Assembly: GCF_004022485.1 (NCBI RefSeq)
Contig: NZ_CP034951.1
Coordinates: 186,001-250,000 of the forward strand
Length of the DNA stretch: 64,000 bases
Direction: 5' to 3'
DNA from: Aequorivita sp. H23M31
GTDB taxonomy: Bacteria > Bacteroidota > Bacteroidia > Flavobacteriales > Flavobacteriaceae
The position numbers and the translations under genes are program-made. Below are positions 44,837 through 53,512 of the stretch, one piece after another; positions within the stretch are counted from its first letter, which is position 1, and each line of letters opens with the position of its first letter. The notes beneath the pieces are model-generated. The model was not told the origin of the DNA and searched no databases. It saw only the letters and a list, made by a program, of their open reading frames with translations.

Positions 44837-45799
44837 CTATAAGTCTGCAACTTTCATTTCCGTATGTAAAATTTGGGCCACCGCCTGTTTATACTTTATC
44901 GGATTTGTAGCCTTTTTGATAGCTTTATAAGTTTTTTGCGGATTTGAGGTTGCTTGAGAAAAGAATTCCCAGAAACCTAGCATTTTCATCTTAATAGGTG
45001 TGGGGCCAGATAAGTATTCGTCGTATTGTTGGTAGATAGTGTCGTGAAATTCCGAAAATATTTCCCATCTGTTTTTGGGATATTCCATAGTGTTGTTTTT
45101 GATCATACTGGGCAGAAAAGGATCGGCAATCAATCCTCGGCCAATCATAAAATGATCGATACTTTTAAAGCGATCTTCAATAGCTTTAAAAGTGGCAACG
45201 CTGGTAATGTCTCCGTTATAGTACAACTTGTGTATGCTGCTGTCGATGCATTTTTCAAAAGCATCCAGATCGACAGGGCCCTTGTAAAGTTGCTTCCCTA
45301 TTCTGGCGTGAATGGCAATGTTTTTCAGCGGATATTTATCCAAAACAGTAAAAGCTTCCAGAATTTCTTCAGCGTGTTCATAGCCCATTCGCATTTTCAT
45401 AGAAACCAAGATGTCTGTTTCATTGTGCGCTCTATCTAAAATTTCATCAATTTTTGGAGGATTGCAAATCAATCCTGAGCCCATTCCAGATTTGGCAACC
45501 ATTGGGTAGGGGCAACCTAAATTCCAGTTCAATTCCTTATAACCTAAGCTTTGAACATATTTGGCAACAAATATAAATTCGTCGGCATCGTTGGTTATTA
45601 TCTGTGGTATCACTTCAACGGTTGAGTTGTTTTCTGGCGCTAAGTCATTTTTAAAAGATTGCTTGATCGTCATTTTTCCATTCAGCCTAATATATGGAGC
45701 GTAAAAGGTATCAATCCCACCAAAGTAATGGTTGAAGGCATTGCGGAATCTGAAATCGGTAAAGCCTTGTAAAGGAGATGAAAGTAGGGTGGAAGCCAT
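44837..45799 (-). CDS. tRNA-dihydrouridine synthase
   Basis: A 320-residue FMN-dependent TIM-barrel enzyme that reduces uridine to dihydrouridine in tRNA. LLSSPLQGFTDFRFRNAF holds the substrate/FMN start, and ELNWNLGCPYPMVAKSGMGSGL holds the catalytic Cys (NxGCP) near residue 95. VSMKMRMGYE and AIHARIGKQLYKG, YNGDI and IGRGLIADPFL are FMN-phosphate motifs. It is closer to the DusC/A-like branch than to DusB. Specificity for tRNA position cannot be assigned. Confidence 0.92.
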   Translation of the reverse strand: MASTLLSSPLQGFTDFRFRNAFNHYFGGIDTFYAPYIRLNGKMTIKQSFKNDLAPENNSTVEVIPQIITNDADEFIFVAKYVQSLGYKELNWNLGCPYPMVAKSGMGSGLICNPPKIDEILDRAHNETDILVSMKMRMGYEHAEEILEAFTVLDKYPLKNIAIHARIGKQLYKGPVDLDAFEKCIDSSIHKLYYNGDITSVATFKAIEDRFKSIDHFMIGRGLIADPFLPSMIKNNTMEYPKNRWEIFSEFHDTIYQQYDEYLSGPTPIKMKMLGFWEFFSQATSNPQKTYKAIKKATNPIKYKQAVAQILHTEMKVADL

Positions 45800-45862
45800 C
45801 GTGCTGTTTAGTGGGGGTAAAGATAGGGTATATCGTTTTAGGTTGAAGGTTTGTTGTTTCGG

Positions 45863-46045
45863 TTAAATCTTATCCGCACATTTTCGGATGCGTTCGGATA
45901 AATCATAAAGGGAATTTTTCAAAAGTTCTTTTTCTTCTTCCGTAAAATCACTTTCATTGTTGTTACCATCATAGCCGTTTAATTTTTGACGGAACCAGCT
46001 TCTAGACTTTCCAAAATAATGAGTTGAAATATGTGCCCATTTCAC
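45863..46045 (-). CDS. Small DUF5053-like protein, probably N-terminally truncated
   Basis: A 60-residue frame beginning at GTG 46045 (VKWAHISTHYFGKSRSWFRQ) and ending RIRKCADKI. It resembles the C-terminal body of DUF5053-type small proteins of Bacteroidota (FGKSRSWFxxKLNG, FTEEEKELL). These usually have about 10 or more residues before this point. Here the frame starts directly against the GC-rich palindromic repeat and the IS element, so the original start was probably lost. The function of the family is unknown. It could still be expressed from the GTG. Confidence 0.55.
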   Translation of the reverse strand: MKWAHISTHYFGKSRSWFRQKLNGYDGNNNESDFTEEEKELLKNSLYDLSERIRKCADKI

Positions 46046-46046
46046 A

Positions 46047-46064
46047 CCCCCGCTGGCGCGGGCG
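46047..46064. repeat. Left half of GC-rich palindromic repeat, with IS target duplication
   Basis: CCCCCGCTGGCGCGGGCG is far more GC-rich than its surroundings. Its last 10 bp (GGCGCGGGCG, 46055-46064) are repeated exactly right of the IS at 47507-47516. Joining both flanks recreates one element whose CGGGCG-TCT-CGCCCG part is a hairpin. Confidence 0.85.
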
Positions 46065-47506
46065 CAATGTCATTAAGTTAGCGTGTTAAATTGTTGATTT
46101 TCAGTAATATACACTTGTTTTTCATTCAAATAAATCGTATATTTAACTGATAATCAATGACTTATTTATGAAAAAAAACCGCTAATTTTATCCTTGAAAA
46201 GATAAAGGCAACGATTTTTAGCAATGAGCTAAAAACGGAGTTTAAAGTTTCAAACGAACATTTTACTAGAAACAGAAAACAATGTTTTCCAATCCTTCTT
46301 TTATTTATGTTGAACTTCCTAAGAAAAAGCCTATCCCTAGAAATAGAGAATTTCACCAGCTTGCTTAAGGCTGGTTCTAATTCGAAATTTACCAAGAGCG
46401 CTTTTGTACAGGCCAGAAAGAAGATTAGGCCTGAAGTGTTCGATGAGCTCTCCCGAGTATTGCTGAACGAATTTTATACCGATAATGTTCCAGCGATAAA
46501 GTTATGGAACGGGTTTAGGCTATTGGCGGTAGATGGAACTCGAATTACCCTGCCGATCACTGATGAGCTCAAAGCAATTTATGGGGAGACCAAGAACCAA
46601 TCCAGTACTGTTTTGGTTCAGGCAAGATGTTCCGTTATTTATGACGTACTGAATAAATATGTCCTCGATGGTATTTTGGCCCCCGTAGTACGGGGAGAAA
46701 GAGATCTGGCCCTTACCCATCTTGAGCATTGTAAAAGTAATGACTTGATTATCTACGACAGGGGGTATCCGTCTTATGATTTTATACAGCAGCATGTCAA
46801 AAGTGAATTTGATTATTTGATGCGGGTAAAGACAAGTTTTAGCGGTTTGGTCATGGATTTTGAAAAGAGCAGAAAGAAGTCACTTGTGGTAGCGATATAT
46901 CCAGGCAAAAATGCCAAACTCACAGATAAAGAATATACTAAGAACTGTCCTATAAAAGTACGGCTGGTGAGAATTGAGCTGGGCAAGGGGAACGTCGAGA
47001 TTTTAATGACCTCGTTGTTGGACAGCAATCTGTACCCGACAAGTCAGTTCAAGGAGCTATACTTCAAAAGATGGGGCGTAGAGACTTTTTATGACGAGCT
47101 CAAAAACAAATTGAGAGTCGAACACTTTTCCGGCTATTCAAACCAGAGCATTCTACAGGATTTTAAGGCAGCATTATTTGTAAGCAATGTACAGACCTTG
47201 ATTGTCAGTGAGCTCGAAGATGAGCTTAAGGATATTAATCGGGGTAAGAAATACGATTATAAGGTCAACACAAATATATCTTATGGGCTTTTAAAGAATA
47301 GAGTAGTAACGTTATTTCTTGATGAAAAAACAGATGGAAGCGACATTGTAGAAGAACTTAAATCCTTATACAAATCGCATTTGGTCCCTAGTAGGCCCAA
47401 TCGAAAATCAGAAAGAAACCCTGGGAAATATCGCGCAAGAATAAAGCCAAAAATAACTAAGAATCAGAAAGATGGAGTTTGAGAAAACCTTAACTTAATG
47501 ACATTG
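46065..47506 (+). mobile_element. IS4-family insertion sequence, 1442 bp, complete
   Basis: Terminal inverted repeats of 16 bp match perfectly: CAATGTCATTAAGTTA at 46065-46080 and its complement at 47491-47506. Both ends are flanked by the identical 10-bp direct repeat GGCGCGGGCG, within the size range known for IS4-family target duplications. The single gene is a DDE transposase with the Y(2)R(3)E(6)K signature of IS4. Intact ends and a perfect duplication suggest recent insertion. It lies in a GC-rich palindromic repeat between a truncated small gene and a HAD-gene fragment. Confidence 0.93.
46307..47482 (+). CDS. IS4-family transposase (N-terminus behind an A8 tract)
   Basis: The DDE transposase of the IS. 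From ATG 46307 it has 391 residues: LLAVDGTRITLP (first Asp), LIIYDRGYPSYDF (second Asp), and YFKRWGVETFYDELK, the Y-R-E-K signature with the catalytic Glu. The same frame stays open upstream of 46307 with credible sequence (NFILEKIKATIF, EHFTRNRKQCFP) back to a TGA at 46169, without an ATG. An ATG at 46168 directly precedes eight A residues; with seven A the frames join, giving 437 residues. Expression may therefore use slippage on A8, or the element may carry a mutation. Confidence 0.85.
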   Translation: MLNFLRKSLSLEIENFTSLLKAGSNSKFTKSAFVQARKKIRPEVFDELSRVLLNEFYTDNVPAIKLWNGFRLLAVDGTRITLPITDELKAIYGETKNQSSTVLVQARCSVIYDVLNKYVLDGILAPVVRGERDLALTHLEHCKSNDLIIYDRGYPSYDFIQQHVKSEFDYLMRVKTSFSGLVMDFEKSRKKSLVVAIYPGKNAKLTDKEYTKNCPIKVRLVRIELGKGNVEILMTSLLDSNLYPTSQFKELYFKRWGVETFYDELKNKLRVEHFSGYSNQSILQDFKAALFVSNVQTLIVSELEDELKDINRGKKYDYKVNTNISYGLLKNRVVTLFLDEKTDGSDIVEELKSLYKSHLVPSRPNRKSERNPGKYRARIKPKITKNQKDGV

Positions 47507-47530
47507 GGCGCGGGCGTCTCGCCCGTGTCT
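47507..47530. repeat. Right half of GC-rich palindromic repeat, with IS target duplication
   Basis: GGCGCGGGCG (47507-47516) duplicates the left flank of the IS. It continues as TCTCGCCCGTGTC, so CGGGCG (47511-47516) pairs with CGCCCG (47519-47524). Confidence 0.85.
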
Positions 47531-47644
47531 TCCACGACCTCATTCCTTAGTAAGAAAATTATTGGTTTTCGGAACTCAACCTCCACAAACATTCGTCTAT
47601 TTGTGGTCACCCTAAATAAGAACCAACAAACTTCATATACAAAA

Positions 47645-47673
47645 AACTAAAGCCGACCTCGAAAAGATCGGCT
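47645..47673 (-). terminator. Terminator downstream of the HAD gene fragment
   Basis: AGCCGA (47651-47656) pairs with TCGGCT (47668-47673). On the minus strand it is followed by TTTAGTTTTTTG. It lies about 40 bp after the stop of the HAD fragment. Confidence 0.65.
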
Positions 47674-47710
47674 CAAAGGTTTGGATCCAAATTTATACTC
47701 GAGTGGCTAA

Positions 47711-48063
47711 CTAATCCTTACTTATCCCAGGATAAATCTTGGCCCAATCCTTTTTCATATCGACAATTAGCCAATTGTTTTTGGCGGCATCGTCCAATCC
47801 TTTTTCCAATTTACCAATATGTGAACTTCTGTCGTAGGCATATTCTCTTTCGGAATCGGTGTGATGAACAAACATTCCGAAACGAGGGTAGCCTGTTGCC
47901 GTTGTAGTCCATTGTAGCATTTGATAATCGCCATCAGAATTTCCGGCAGCAAATACGGGTCGTTTGCCGATATATTCATGGATGCCTATTGGTTTTCCCT
48001 CATCATCATTATAGAAATTCAATTCAGCTAGCCTCATAATAACTGGTTTTCCATCAACATAAA
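47711..48063 (-). pseudogene. 3' fragment of a HAD-superfamily phosphatase gene
   Basis: The frame ends at TAG 47711. It encodes the last ~115 residues of a HAD hydrolase of the phosphoserine-phosphatase-like type: FVYVDGKPVI, IGKRPVFAAGNSDGDYQML (motif IV, the acidic GDxD-like Mg site) and AYDRSSHIGKL. The N-terminal nucleophile motif DxDxT and the cap, about two thirds of the protein, are missing. Homology runs up to about 48063 with no start codon before an internal ATG at 48037, and the divergent membrane-protein gene begins at 48070. A deletion or rearrangement joined the two. The nearby IS shows that the region is unstable. Confidence 0.75.
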
Positions 48064-48069
48064 CAAAAC

Positions 48070-48501
48070 ATGAAAATAATCTTACGTATCACAATTTTTG
48101 TTATTTGTGTGTTTACTTTTCTAAACGCCTTAGTATTCGTTGGAATATCGGTATATCATAGTATACACGCATATTTAATGATTATTGAGGGGCATATGGA
48201 AAACCGTCCGGGAATATATTTGGCAGAAGCTCTGGATGCTTTTTTACTGGCCATCGTATTTATAATCTTTGCTATCGGAATTGGAAAGTTGTTTTTTCCC
48301 GATAGTAAATTATTGATGAACATTCAGTTCAGTTGGTTAAATCCTAAGAGTTTTTCAGACCTTAAAGGAATTCTTTGGGAAGCAATCCTTACAACCTTGG
48401 TGGTTTTATTTGCAACTATGGTAGTCCATCAAATGAATGATCTTACTTGGAATCTTTTGATTATTCCCGCCGCCATCCTTCTAATCGCAATCGCCTTATG
48501 A
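48070..48501 (+). CDS. UPF0114/YqhA-like membrane protein
   Basis: A 143-residue inner-membrane protein with four hydrophobic helices (about 5-30, 55-78, 103-120, 125-143). EALDAFLLAIVFIIFAIGIGKLF and DLKGILWEAILTTLVVLF are the segments most like the UPF0114 (YqhA) family. Function is unknown. It starts right at the rearrangement junction with the HAD fragment, so its own promoter may be disturbed. Confidence 0.7.
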   Translation: MKIILRITIFVICVFTFLNALVFVGISVYHSIHAYLMIIEGHMENRPGIYLAEALDAFLLAIVFIIFAIGIGKLFFPDSKLLMNIQFSWLNPKSFSDLKGILWEAILTTLVVLFATMVVHQMNDLTWNLLIIPAAILLIAIAL

Positions 48502-48667
48502 ATGATGAAAAGTGCTCATTAATACAGATAAAATTGTTTGTAAAAATGAAATGAATTTTAAAGCCAACTTAGATTTTTTTAAAATCGAATTAATTGGATG
48601 GCTAATTGTCAGTAGAATAGAGTAGGAATCTGTGTTTAGTTTGAAATTAATATATAAATTTTCAATC

Positions 48668-49501
48668 ATGCAATTCAAGGTAATTCAATTTGCAATATTC
48701 TTTTTAGGTTGTCAATTTTTGTGTGCCCAAGAGGCAAAAATCAAAAATCCAATCTTAACGGATAAATTTATAATCAGCGCCGGTTTATACAGTCCCTTGA
48801 ACAATGTGAAACTCAGTGCAAACGGCACCGCCTCGGCTCGGGAATCCAGACAAATTGACTTCGATAAACATTTTAATATTGCCGATTATCAGAATACTTT
48901 TTCTATGAATTTTACATGGCGATTTGCCAAAAACTGGAATGTATCTGCGGATTTCTTTAGAATAAAACGGGAAAATCAAGTTGTTTTTGAGGACGATATT
49001 CAGTGGAAAAACGTAACGTTCAAACAGGGTACTGGAGTAGAGGGAGGTTTCGGATTTTCACTATATCGTGTTTTTTTTGGAAGAGTAATAGCCAGGGGAA
49101 ATCAATATGAACTTGGAGGCGGATTAGGAGCACATATCATTACCATTTTTCCATTTATAGAAGGGCAAGCTTATATAAACGACAATGATTTCGAATTTAA
49201 ACGACACGAAGTTAGTAGTACCTTGCCCTTACCCAATATTGGAATCTGGTTTATCTACGCTCCAATCCAAAAATTATCCCTGACCACAAAACTGGATTGG
49301 TTTGGAATAAAAATAGATAATTTTTCTGGTGTTCTATGGGATATTTCTCCTACTATAAATTATCAGGCCTTCCGAAATTTGGGGATAAGCGCTGGCTACA
49401 AATTCCTGGATTTTGGTGTGGAAGTAGATAAAAATAAATGGCAAGGCAATATAGATCTGCAATTTCAAGGACCGACTGTTAGTGTGTTTGGGAATTTTTA
49501 A
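48668..49501 (+). CDS. Putative outer-membrane beta-barrel protein, unknown function
   Basis: A 277-residue exported protein from ATG 48668 with signal peptide MQFKVIQFAIFFLGCQFLCA. The rest shows alternating hydrophobic/polar strands with aromatic ends (FSMNFTWRFAKNWNVSADFF, GISAGYKFLDFGVEV), typical of a small outer-membrane barrel of about 10-12 strands, ending in a phenylalanine (FGNF). No family is recognised with certainty. A GTG at 48632 would add 12 residues ahead of the signal sequence and is unlikely. Confidence 0.75.
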   Translation: MQFKVIQFAIFFLGCQFLCAQEAKIKNPILTDKFIISAGLYSPLNNVKLSANGTASARESRQIDFDKHFNIADYQNTFSMNFTWRFAKNWNVSADFFRIKRENQVVFEDDIQWKNVTFKQGTGVEGGFGFSLYRVFFGRVIARGNQYELGGGLGAHIITIFPFIEGQAYINDNDFEFKRHEVSSTLPLPNIGIWFIYAPIQKLSLTTKLDWFGIKIDNFSGVLWDISPTINYQAFRNLGISAGYKFLDFGVEVDKNKWQGNIDLQFQGPTVSVFGNF

Positions 49502-49637
49502 TTTGAATTAAAAATCTCACCTGTTTTGCAAGGGTCTTATCTTGAAATAGGGTTATGCTAGAGTGTAAAATATGTAAACTTTTTTAGGACATGATAGCTA
49601 CCTGTGCTCGGACGTCACGCTTTTGTCCTCAGGTATG

Positions 49638-49693
49638 TCTATCCTGATTACTGACTGGGTCCTGTTTCTTGATTCTTGATTCTGGATTCGTGG
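49638..49693. repeat. Degenerate 7-bp tandem repeat
   Basis: Eight units in constant phase, including TTCTTGA twice, TTCTGGA and TTCGTGG, preceded by TGATTAC and TGACTGG. Confidence 0.6.
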
Positions 49694-49742
49694 ATTTTTC
49701 ACTCCCCATTTTTACCCACAAACCTCGAAAAAGAAAATAAAT

Positions 49743-49772
49743 TTGGTAGATTTAATGTAATGTATAAATTTG
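49743..49772 (+). promoter_or_regulatory. Promoter of the broken secreted-protein gene
   Basis: TTG at 49743-49745 and TAAATTTG at 49765-49772, 19 bp apart, match the Bacteroidota promoter; the gene starts 138 bp downstream. Confidence 0.5.
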
Positions 49773-49910
49773 CATATTCCATTCTAGTTCCCCACTTCTG
49801 TATCTTTTTGCTGCTGAATGGATTAACAGCCTTCTTAATAGCGTCCATTAGTACTATCCAAAACTAATATTTAACTCGGACTAGGCAGTCTTCACGGAAC
49901 CCCCTATTTT

Positions 49911-50777
49911 ATGCCTCTTAAAAGCTATTTTTTACTTTTTGCAATGCTGATGCTTGCGACTAATTTTTATTGCCAAGTCGGAATTGGTACAACTGACCCT
50001 TCACCTGCTGCGATGTTAGAGGTGAGCAGCACTTCTGATGAAGGGGCTACTTATGGCGGATTTATGCCGCCGCGGGTGCCGGATATTACTGCACGGGATC
50101 TAATTAACCCAGCTGCTGGTGACATAGGCTTGTTGGTATTTGTGGAAACTATTGGATGTTTGCAAATGTGGAGTGGTACTGAATAGTTAAATGTAAAATG
50201 TATTACTACATGGCCAGCAATACATAATTTTGACACCACTCCCGTACCATTTGAGTTGCTTTTGGAGAGTTATACAGGCGGATATTATTCAAGTGGCGTC
50301 GGTAATTTTCCGGACACTAATATGTACTCAAGCGCGTATCGTGGATATGCTGTTAATAAAGGAACAGTTGAACTGATTTTTGGTCCTATAGCAACACCAG
50401 CAAGTGCAAAATTCAAAATACGTTTAGCATCGTTTTCAGTAACAAATGGGAATGGCGCTGACGCAACTGATACAGTAATAGTTTCGATCAGTATAGATGG
50501 TGGCACAACATATTCTGAAGAGCTTCTTATTAAGGGAAATGACAATAATAAATGGGGGTTTGATGCCGTAAGAGCTGCGACAACCAGCTATAATGGAACT
50601 AATACACCGAATTCATTTACTTCTGGAAGTGGAATACATCCTACTACTGGTGGAATATCGTTTCTGGAGGTTACCGGAATTCCAACTTCTACAAACCTTA
50701 AAGTTAAAATTGAAATGAAAAACAATGCAGATAATGAAATTTGGGTGGTCGATGATGCGGAAATTGATATTGAATAA
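49911..50777 (+). pseudogene. Secreted beta-sandwich protein gene with in-frame amber stop
   Basis: One reading frame runs from ATG 49911 to TAA 50777, interrupted only by TAG at 50184-50186. The first part has a signal peptide (LLFAMLMLATNFYCQ) and QVGIGTTDPSPAAMLEVSS, a start common in flavobacterial surface proteins. After the stop the frame continues LNVKCITTWPAIHNFD and a beta-sandwich (SASFSVTNGNGAD-like strands, WVVDDAEIDIE at the end). Change of TAG to TGG would restore ...GTEWLNVKC, so a single nonsense mutation explains it. No sorting domain follows. The 91-residue first part could still be made but lacks the domain. Confidence 0.8.
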
Positions 50778-50863
50778 TTGACTTAAATTTTGTAAATCTA
50801 GCAACTGAAATCCTCCTTATACTCCCAGTTTCACCATTTAAAAATCCAATCTTTATTGGTTGT

Positions 50864-50933
50864 CGTGTAACTAAGGCGTGTAACTAAATAGATACTCCCC
50901 GGATACTCCACGGATAGTCCACGGATGGTTCAT
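50864..50933. repeat. Direct repeats of 13 and 11 bp
   Basis: CGTGTAACTAA occurs twice 13 bp apart (50864, 50877). It is followed by four 11-bp units around GGATACTCCAC (50890-50933), the last two diverged. Confidence 0.7.
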
Positions 50934-51005
50934 TAAAACCCATTAAAAAAATGACATCAAAGAAAAAACAGAATACAAGCATATCATGCCAAGGTCTGCC
51001 ACTTC

Positions 51006-51053
51006 CGATCACCAGTCACCAATCGTCAACTACCGTCTACCGACTACCGACTC
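51006..51053. repeat. Degenerate 7-bp repeat flush with the TonB receptor stop
   Basis: Seven units such as cagtcac, caactac, cgtctac and cgactac run in phase up to the stop codon of the receptor gene at 51054. They resemble the diverged end of the array at 37888-37950. Confidence 0.7.
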
Positions 51054-53267
51054 TTAAAACTCCAGTTTCAAACTAAAATTCACACTCCTCCCAATATTAA
51101 AAATTCCTTCCGGCTTAAACCGAGAGAGGTGCGCCACATATTTTTTGTCTGTCAAATTTGTGCCATTCAAACCTACTTTCAAAAGAAACTTATCGATCTT
51201 AAAACTGCTTTCTACGCCTGCACTTAGTAAGGAATAACCTCCCGTACGGGTTTCGAAATCGCTGATATTGGTTTGGTCAAAGATATTTTTTAGCGTGATA
51301 AAGGCAGAGCTTTTCTTTCTTGTTTTTCCATCTTCAAATTCCACTCGAAAGGTATTTTGAATGGAATTGGCCGGAATTAAAGGCAAATAATCATCGTTTT
51401 GCAATTTGCCTGTTACGGTCTCGAAACTGCTTTCAAAATGCAGCCAATCGAGTGGATGTGGGTGTAAATGAAAGCCCATTTCGCCTCCGTATAGTTTTGC
51501 ATCATCCTGCAAATAATCATACACGGGAGTGTCATCGATGATTTCGTTTGTTGGCGAAATGAAGATATAGTTCTTTACCGCATTGTAAAATCCGTTGACA
51601 AAAAATTCCAGGTGCTCATTCCGGTATTCCAGGGAAAGATCTGTTTGAAAGTTTTGTTCGTTATTGAGGTTGTAGTTCCCTCTTTCATATCTATTTGTCC
51701 CTTCATGGATGCCGTTGGATGTGAGTTCGGCCAGATTTGGTGCACGAAACCCACTGGCGAAATTTAGTCTGACCGAGGTTAATTCAGATAAATCAACTTT
51801 TCCTCCAAGAGCCGCGGTAAAACTGGTAAAAGTTTTGTCCAAAGCCGGAATATAGTCTGAATCCTCTATGGATCTTGCCGCCTCACTTTTTATTTTTCGA
51901 CTATCAAAACGAACTCCTGCCTGAAGATCCAATTTCTCTAAATGATAATGGGATGTTGCCAAAATACCTACATCAGTAGTATTTGCATCGGGAATCAATA
52001 TTTCCTCTCCTTTATTTTTGTTGTTTTGGAACATTCCCTGCAAGCCGACGATGGTTTCAAACTTCCCAAAATCGGGCAGATTGTATTTCAGGTCGTAATT
52101 AAAAGTGGTGAGTTGCATACGCAGGGCAGCCAATGTGGGATCATCTTCAAATTCACGTCTATCGTTAAATAAATAGCCCATTTTTAAATCCAAACTGGAA
52201 TTTTTCAAAAACAGCGTATTGTCCAAACTCAAGATATGGTTGTCTATTTCTTGAAAAGGAAGTTCAAGCTTAGTCGATTTGGTTTGTTCTCCGATTTCAT
52301 CAGCAATGCCGATATTCGAACGGTTATAGTTATAACGAACCGTAGATTTGAATTTGGTGCCCAAATACTGTATTCCGGTTTTAAAATCCTTTTCGTTAAA
52401 TCGGGAATTTGTTACTCGGTAGTCCGCTCCCGTTTTATAATCACTAAAAGAGGAATAGGATCCACGGGAGAGGAATTTCAATTTTTTACCAGATGTTTTT
52501 ACTCCCAAATTGGTAGATGTTCCTAAGGTATTGGAGAAATATGAACTGCTGATGTCTCCGTGGGTTTCATTAAAAGGAGCAAATTTTTCGGGATTGAGAT
52601 ACAGCACGCCTCCCAAGGCATCACTGCCATAAAGAAGAGAAGCAGGGCCTTTGATAACTTCCACGCTTTCAACTCCAGCTTCGTTTATACCAAGTCCATG
52701 TTCGTCACCAAATTGCTGGTTTTCCAGTCGTACACCTTGGGTATAGGTGAGTACCCGGTTGGAACTGAGACCACGGATTACGGGTTTGCCGATTCCTTCT
52801 CCGGTACTAATTATATCGACTCCTGGAATATTTTTTATACCGTCTGCCAATGTCACCGCGCCAGCGGAATTGAGTTCAGAAGTAGAAACGCGTTCTACTT
52901 TCATCACATTTTCACTTTGAAGTTTATGAAATGGGGTTGAGACAATTACTTCCTCCATTTCCACTGCACTTTCTACCATTTGCATGTCTTCGGTGAATAT
53001 GTTATTGCCAATGAAATTCAGTTTTAGGGAAACTGTACTATAACCCAGGTATGAGAAAATAATGGTGTAATTTCCGTCGGGAATATTTTTTAGTGTGTAG
53101 TTACCATCAAAATCGGCTGCGGTGCCTTTTTCGAGTTGTGGAATATAAACTGTTCCCATAATGGGAGTTCCGGTTTGTTTGGAGGTAATGGTTCCTTTTA
53201 ATTCGTTTTGGGCAGTTGTGGCCATTCCAATAAGTAAGAATACAACGAAAGCAAATTTATTCTGCAT
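51054..53267 (-). CDS. TonB-dependent outer-membrane receptor
   Basis: A 737-residue receptor. Signal peptide 1-19 (LLIGMATTAQ), a carboxypeptidase-regulatory-like beta domain (about 20-105, GTITSKQTGTPIMG), then a plug domain (about 115-220) with GKPVIRGLSSNRVLTYTQGV and VEVIKGPASLLYGSDALGGV. The remainder is a 22-strand barrel ending in the aromatic FSLKLEF. It imports a ligand across the outer membrane using TonB energy. The plug resembles ZnuD-type receptors and the operon contains a His/Cys-rich secreted protein, so a metal or metal complex is a reasonable inference, not shown. Last gene of a four-gene minus-strand block. Confidence 0.92.
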   Translation of the reverse strand: MQNKFAFVVFLLIGMATTAQNELKGTITSKQTGTPIMGTVYIPQLEKGTAADFDGNYTLKNIPDGNYTIIFSYLGYSTVSLKLNFIGNNIFTEDMQMVESAVEMEEVIVSTPFHKLQSENVMKVERVSTSELNSAGAVTLADGIKNIPGVDIISTGEGIGKPVIRGLSSNRVLTYTQGVRLENQQFGDEHGLGINEAGVESVEVIKGPASLLYGSDALGGVLYLNPEKFAPFNETHGDISSSYFSNTLGTSTNLGVKTSGKKLKFLSRGSYSSFSDYKTGADYRVTNSRFNEKDFKTGIQYLGTKFKSTVRYNYNRSNIGIADEIGEQTKSTKLELPFQEIDNHILSLDNTLFLKNSSLDLKMGYLFNDRREFEDDPTLAALRMQLTTFNYDLKYNLPDFGKFETIVGLQGMFQNNKNKGEEILIPDANTTDVGILATSHYHLEKLDLQAGVRFDSRKIKSEAARSIEDSDYIPALDKTFTSFTAALGGKVDLSELTSVRLNFASGFRAPNLAELTSNGIHEGTNRYERGNYNLNNEQNFQTDLSLEYRNEHLEFFVNGFYNAVKNYIFISPTNEIIDDTPVYDYLQDDAKLYGGEMGFHLHPHPLDWLHFESSFETVTGKLQNDDYLPLIPANSIQNTFRVEFEDGKTRKKSSAFITLKNIFDQTNISDFETRTGGYSLLSAGVESSFKIDKFLLKVGLNGTNLTDKKYVAHLSRFKPEGIFNIGRSVNFSLKLEF

Positions 53268-53512
53268 GTTTCTTAATTTAATTTTAAAAATTTAGGGCTC
53301 CAATTTTAAAAGTGTGGTCTTGCTTAACTTTAGGTTTCCCCATTTGGTTTTCCGGAAAATGGATATTTATTCAATAGAAAACCAGATAGTTGATTTATCG
53401 TATACATCAAACATTGTGATAACTTTAAGTTGGATGGATAACGAACTACCTATGAGTATCGAACAATTCTAAGGTGTAATGGTAAAATGGAGCTATTATT
53501 ATTAGCCGGAAA

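Larger units (their letters stand above)
49502..49910. other. Intergenic region with heptamer repeat and promoter-like boxes
   Basis: A 409-bp spacer holding a short 7-bp repeat tract (49638-49693) and a TTG-N19-TAAATTTG promoter match (49743-49772). A 63-codon open frame at 49676-49867 starts inside the repeat and has no protein family character. Confidence 0.6.

Noticed and set aside
49676..49867. 63-codon plus-strand frame
   Set aside because: It begins inside a heptamer repeat and covers a promoter-like region; hydrophobic segment alone is not enough.
53268..53512. Riboswitch upstream of the TonB receptor
   Set aside because: The 245-bp gap invited a cobalamin or metal riboswitch, but no recognisable conserved box or stem arrangement was seen.
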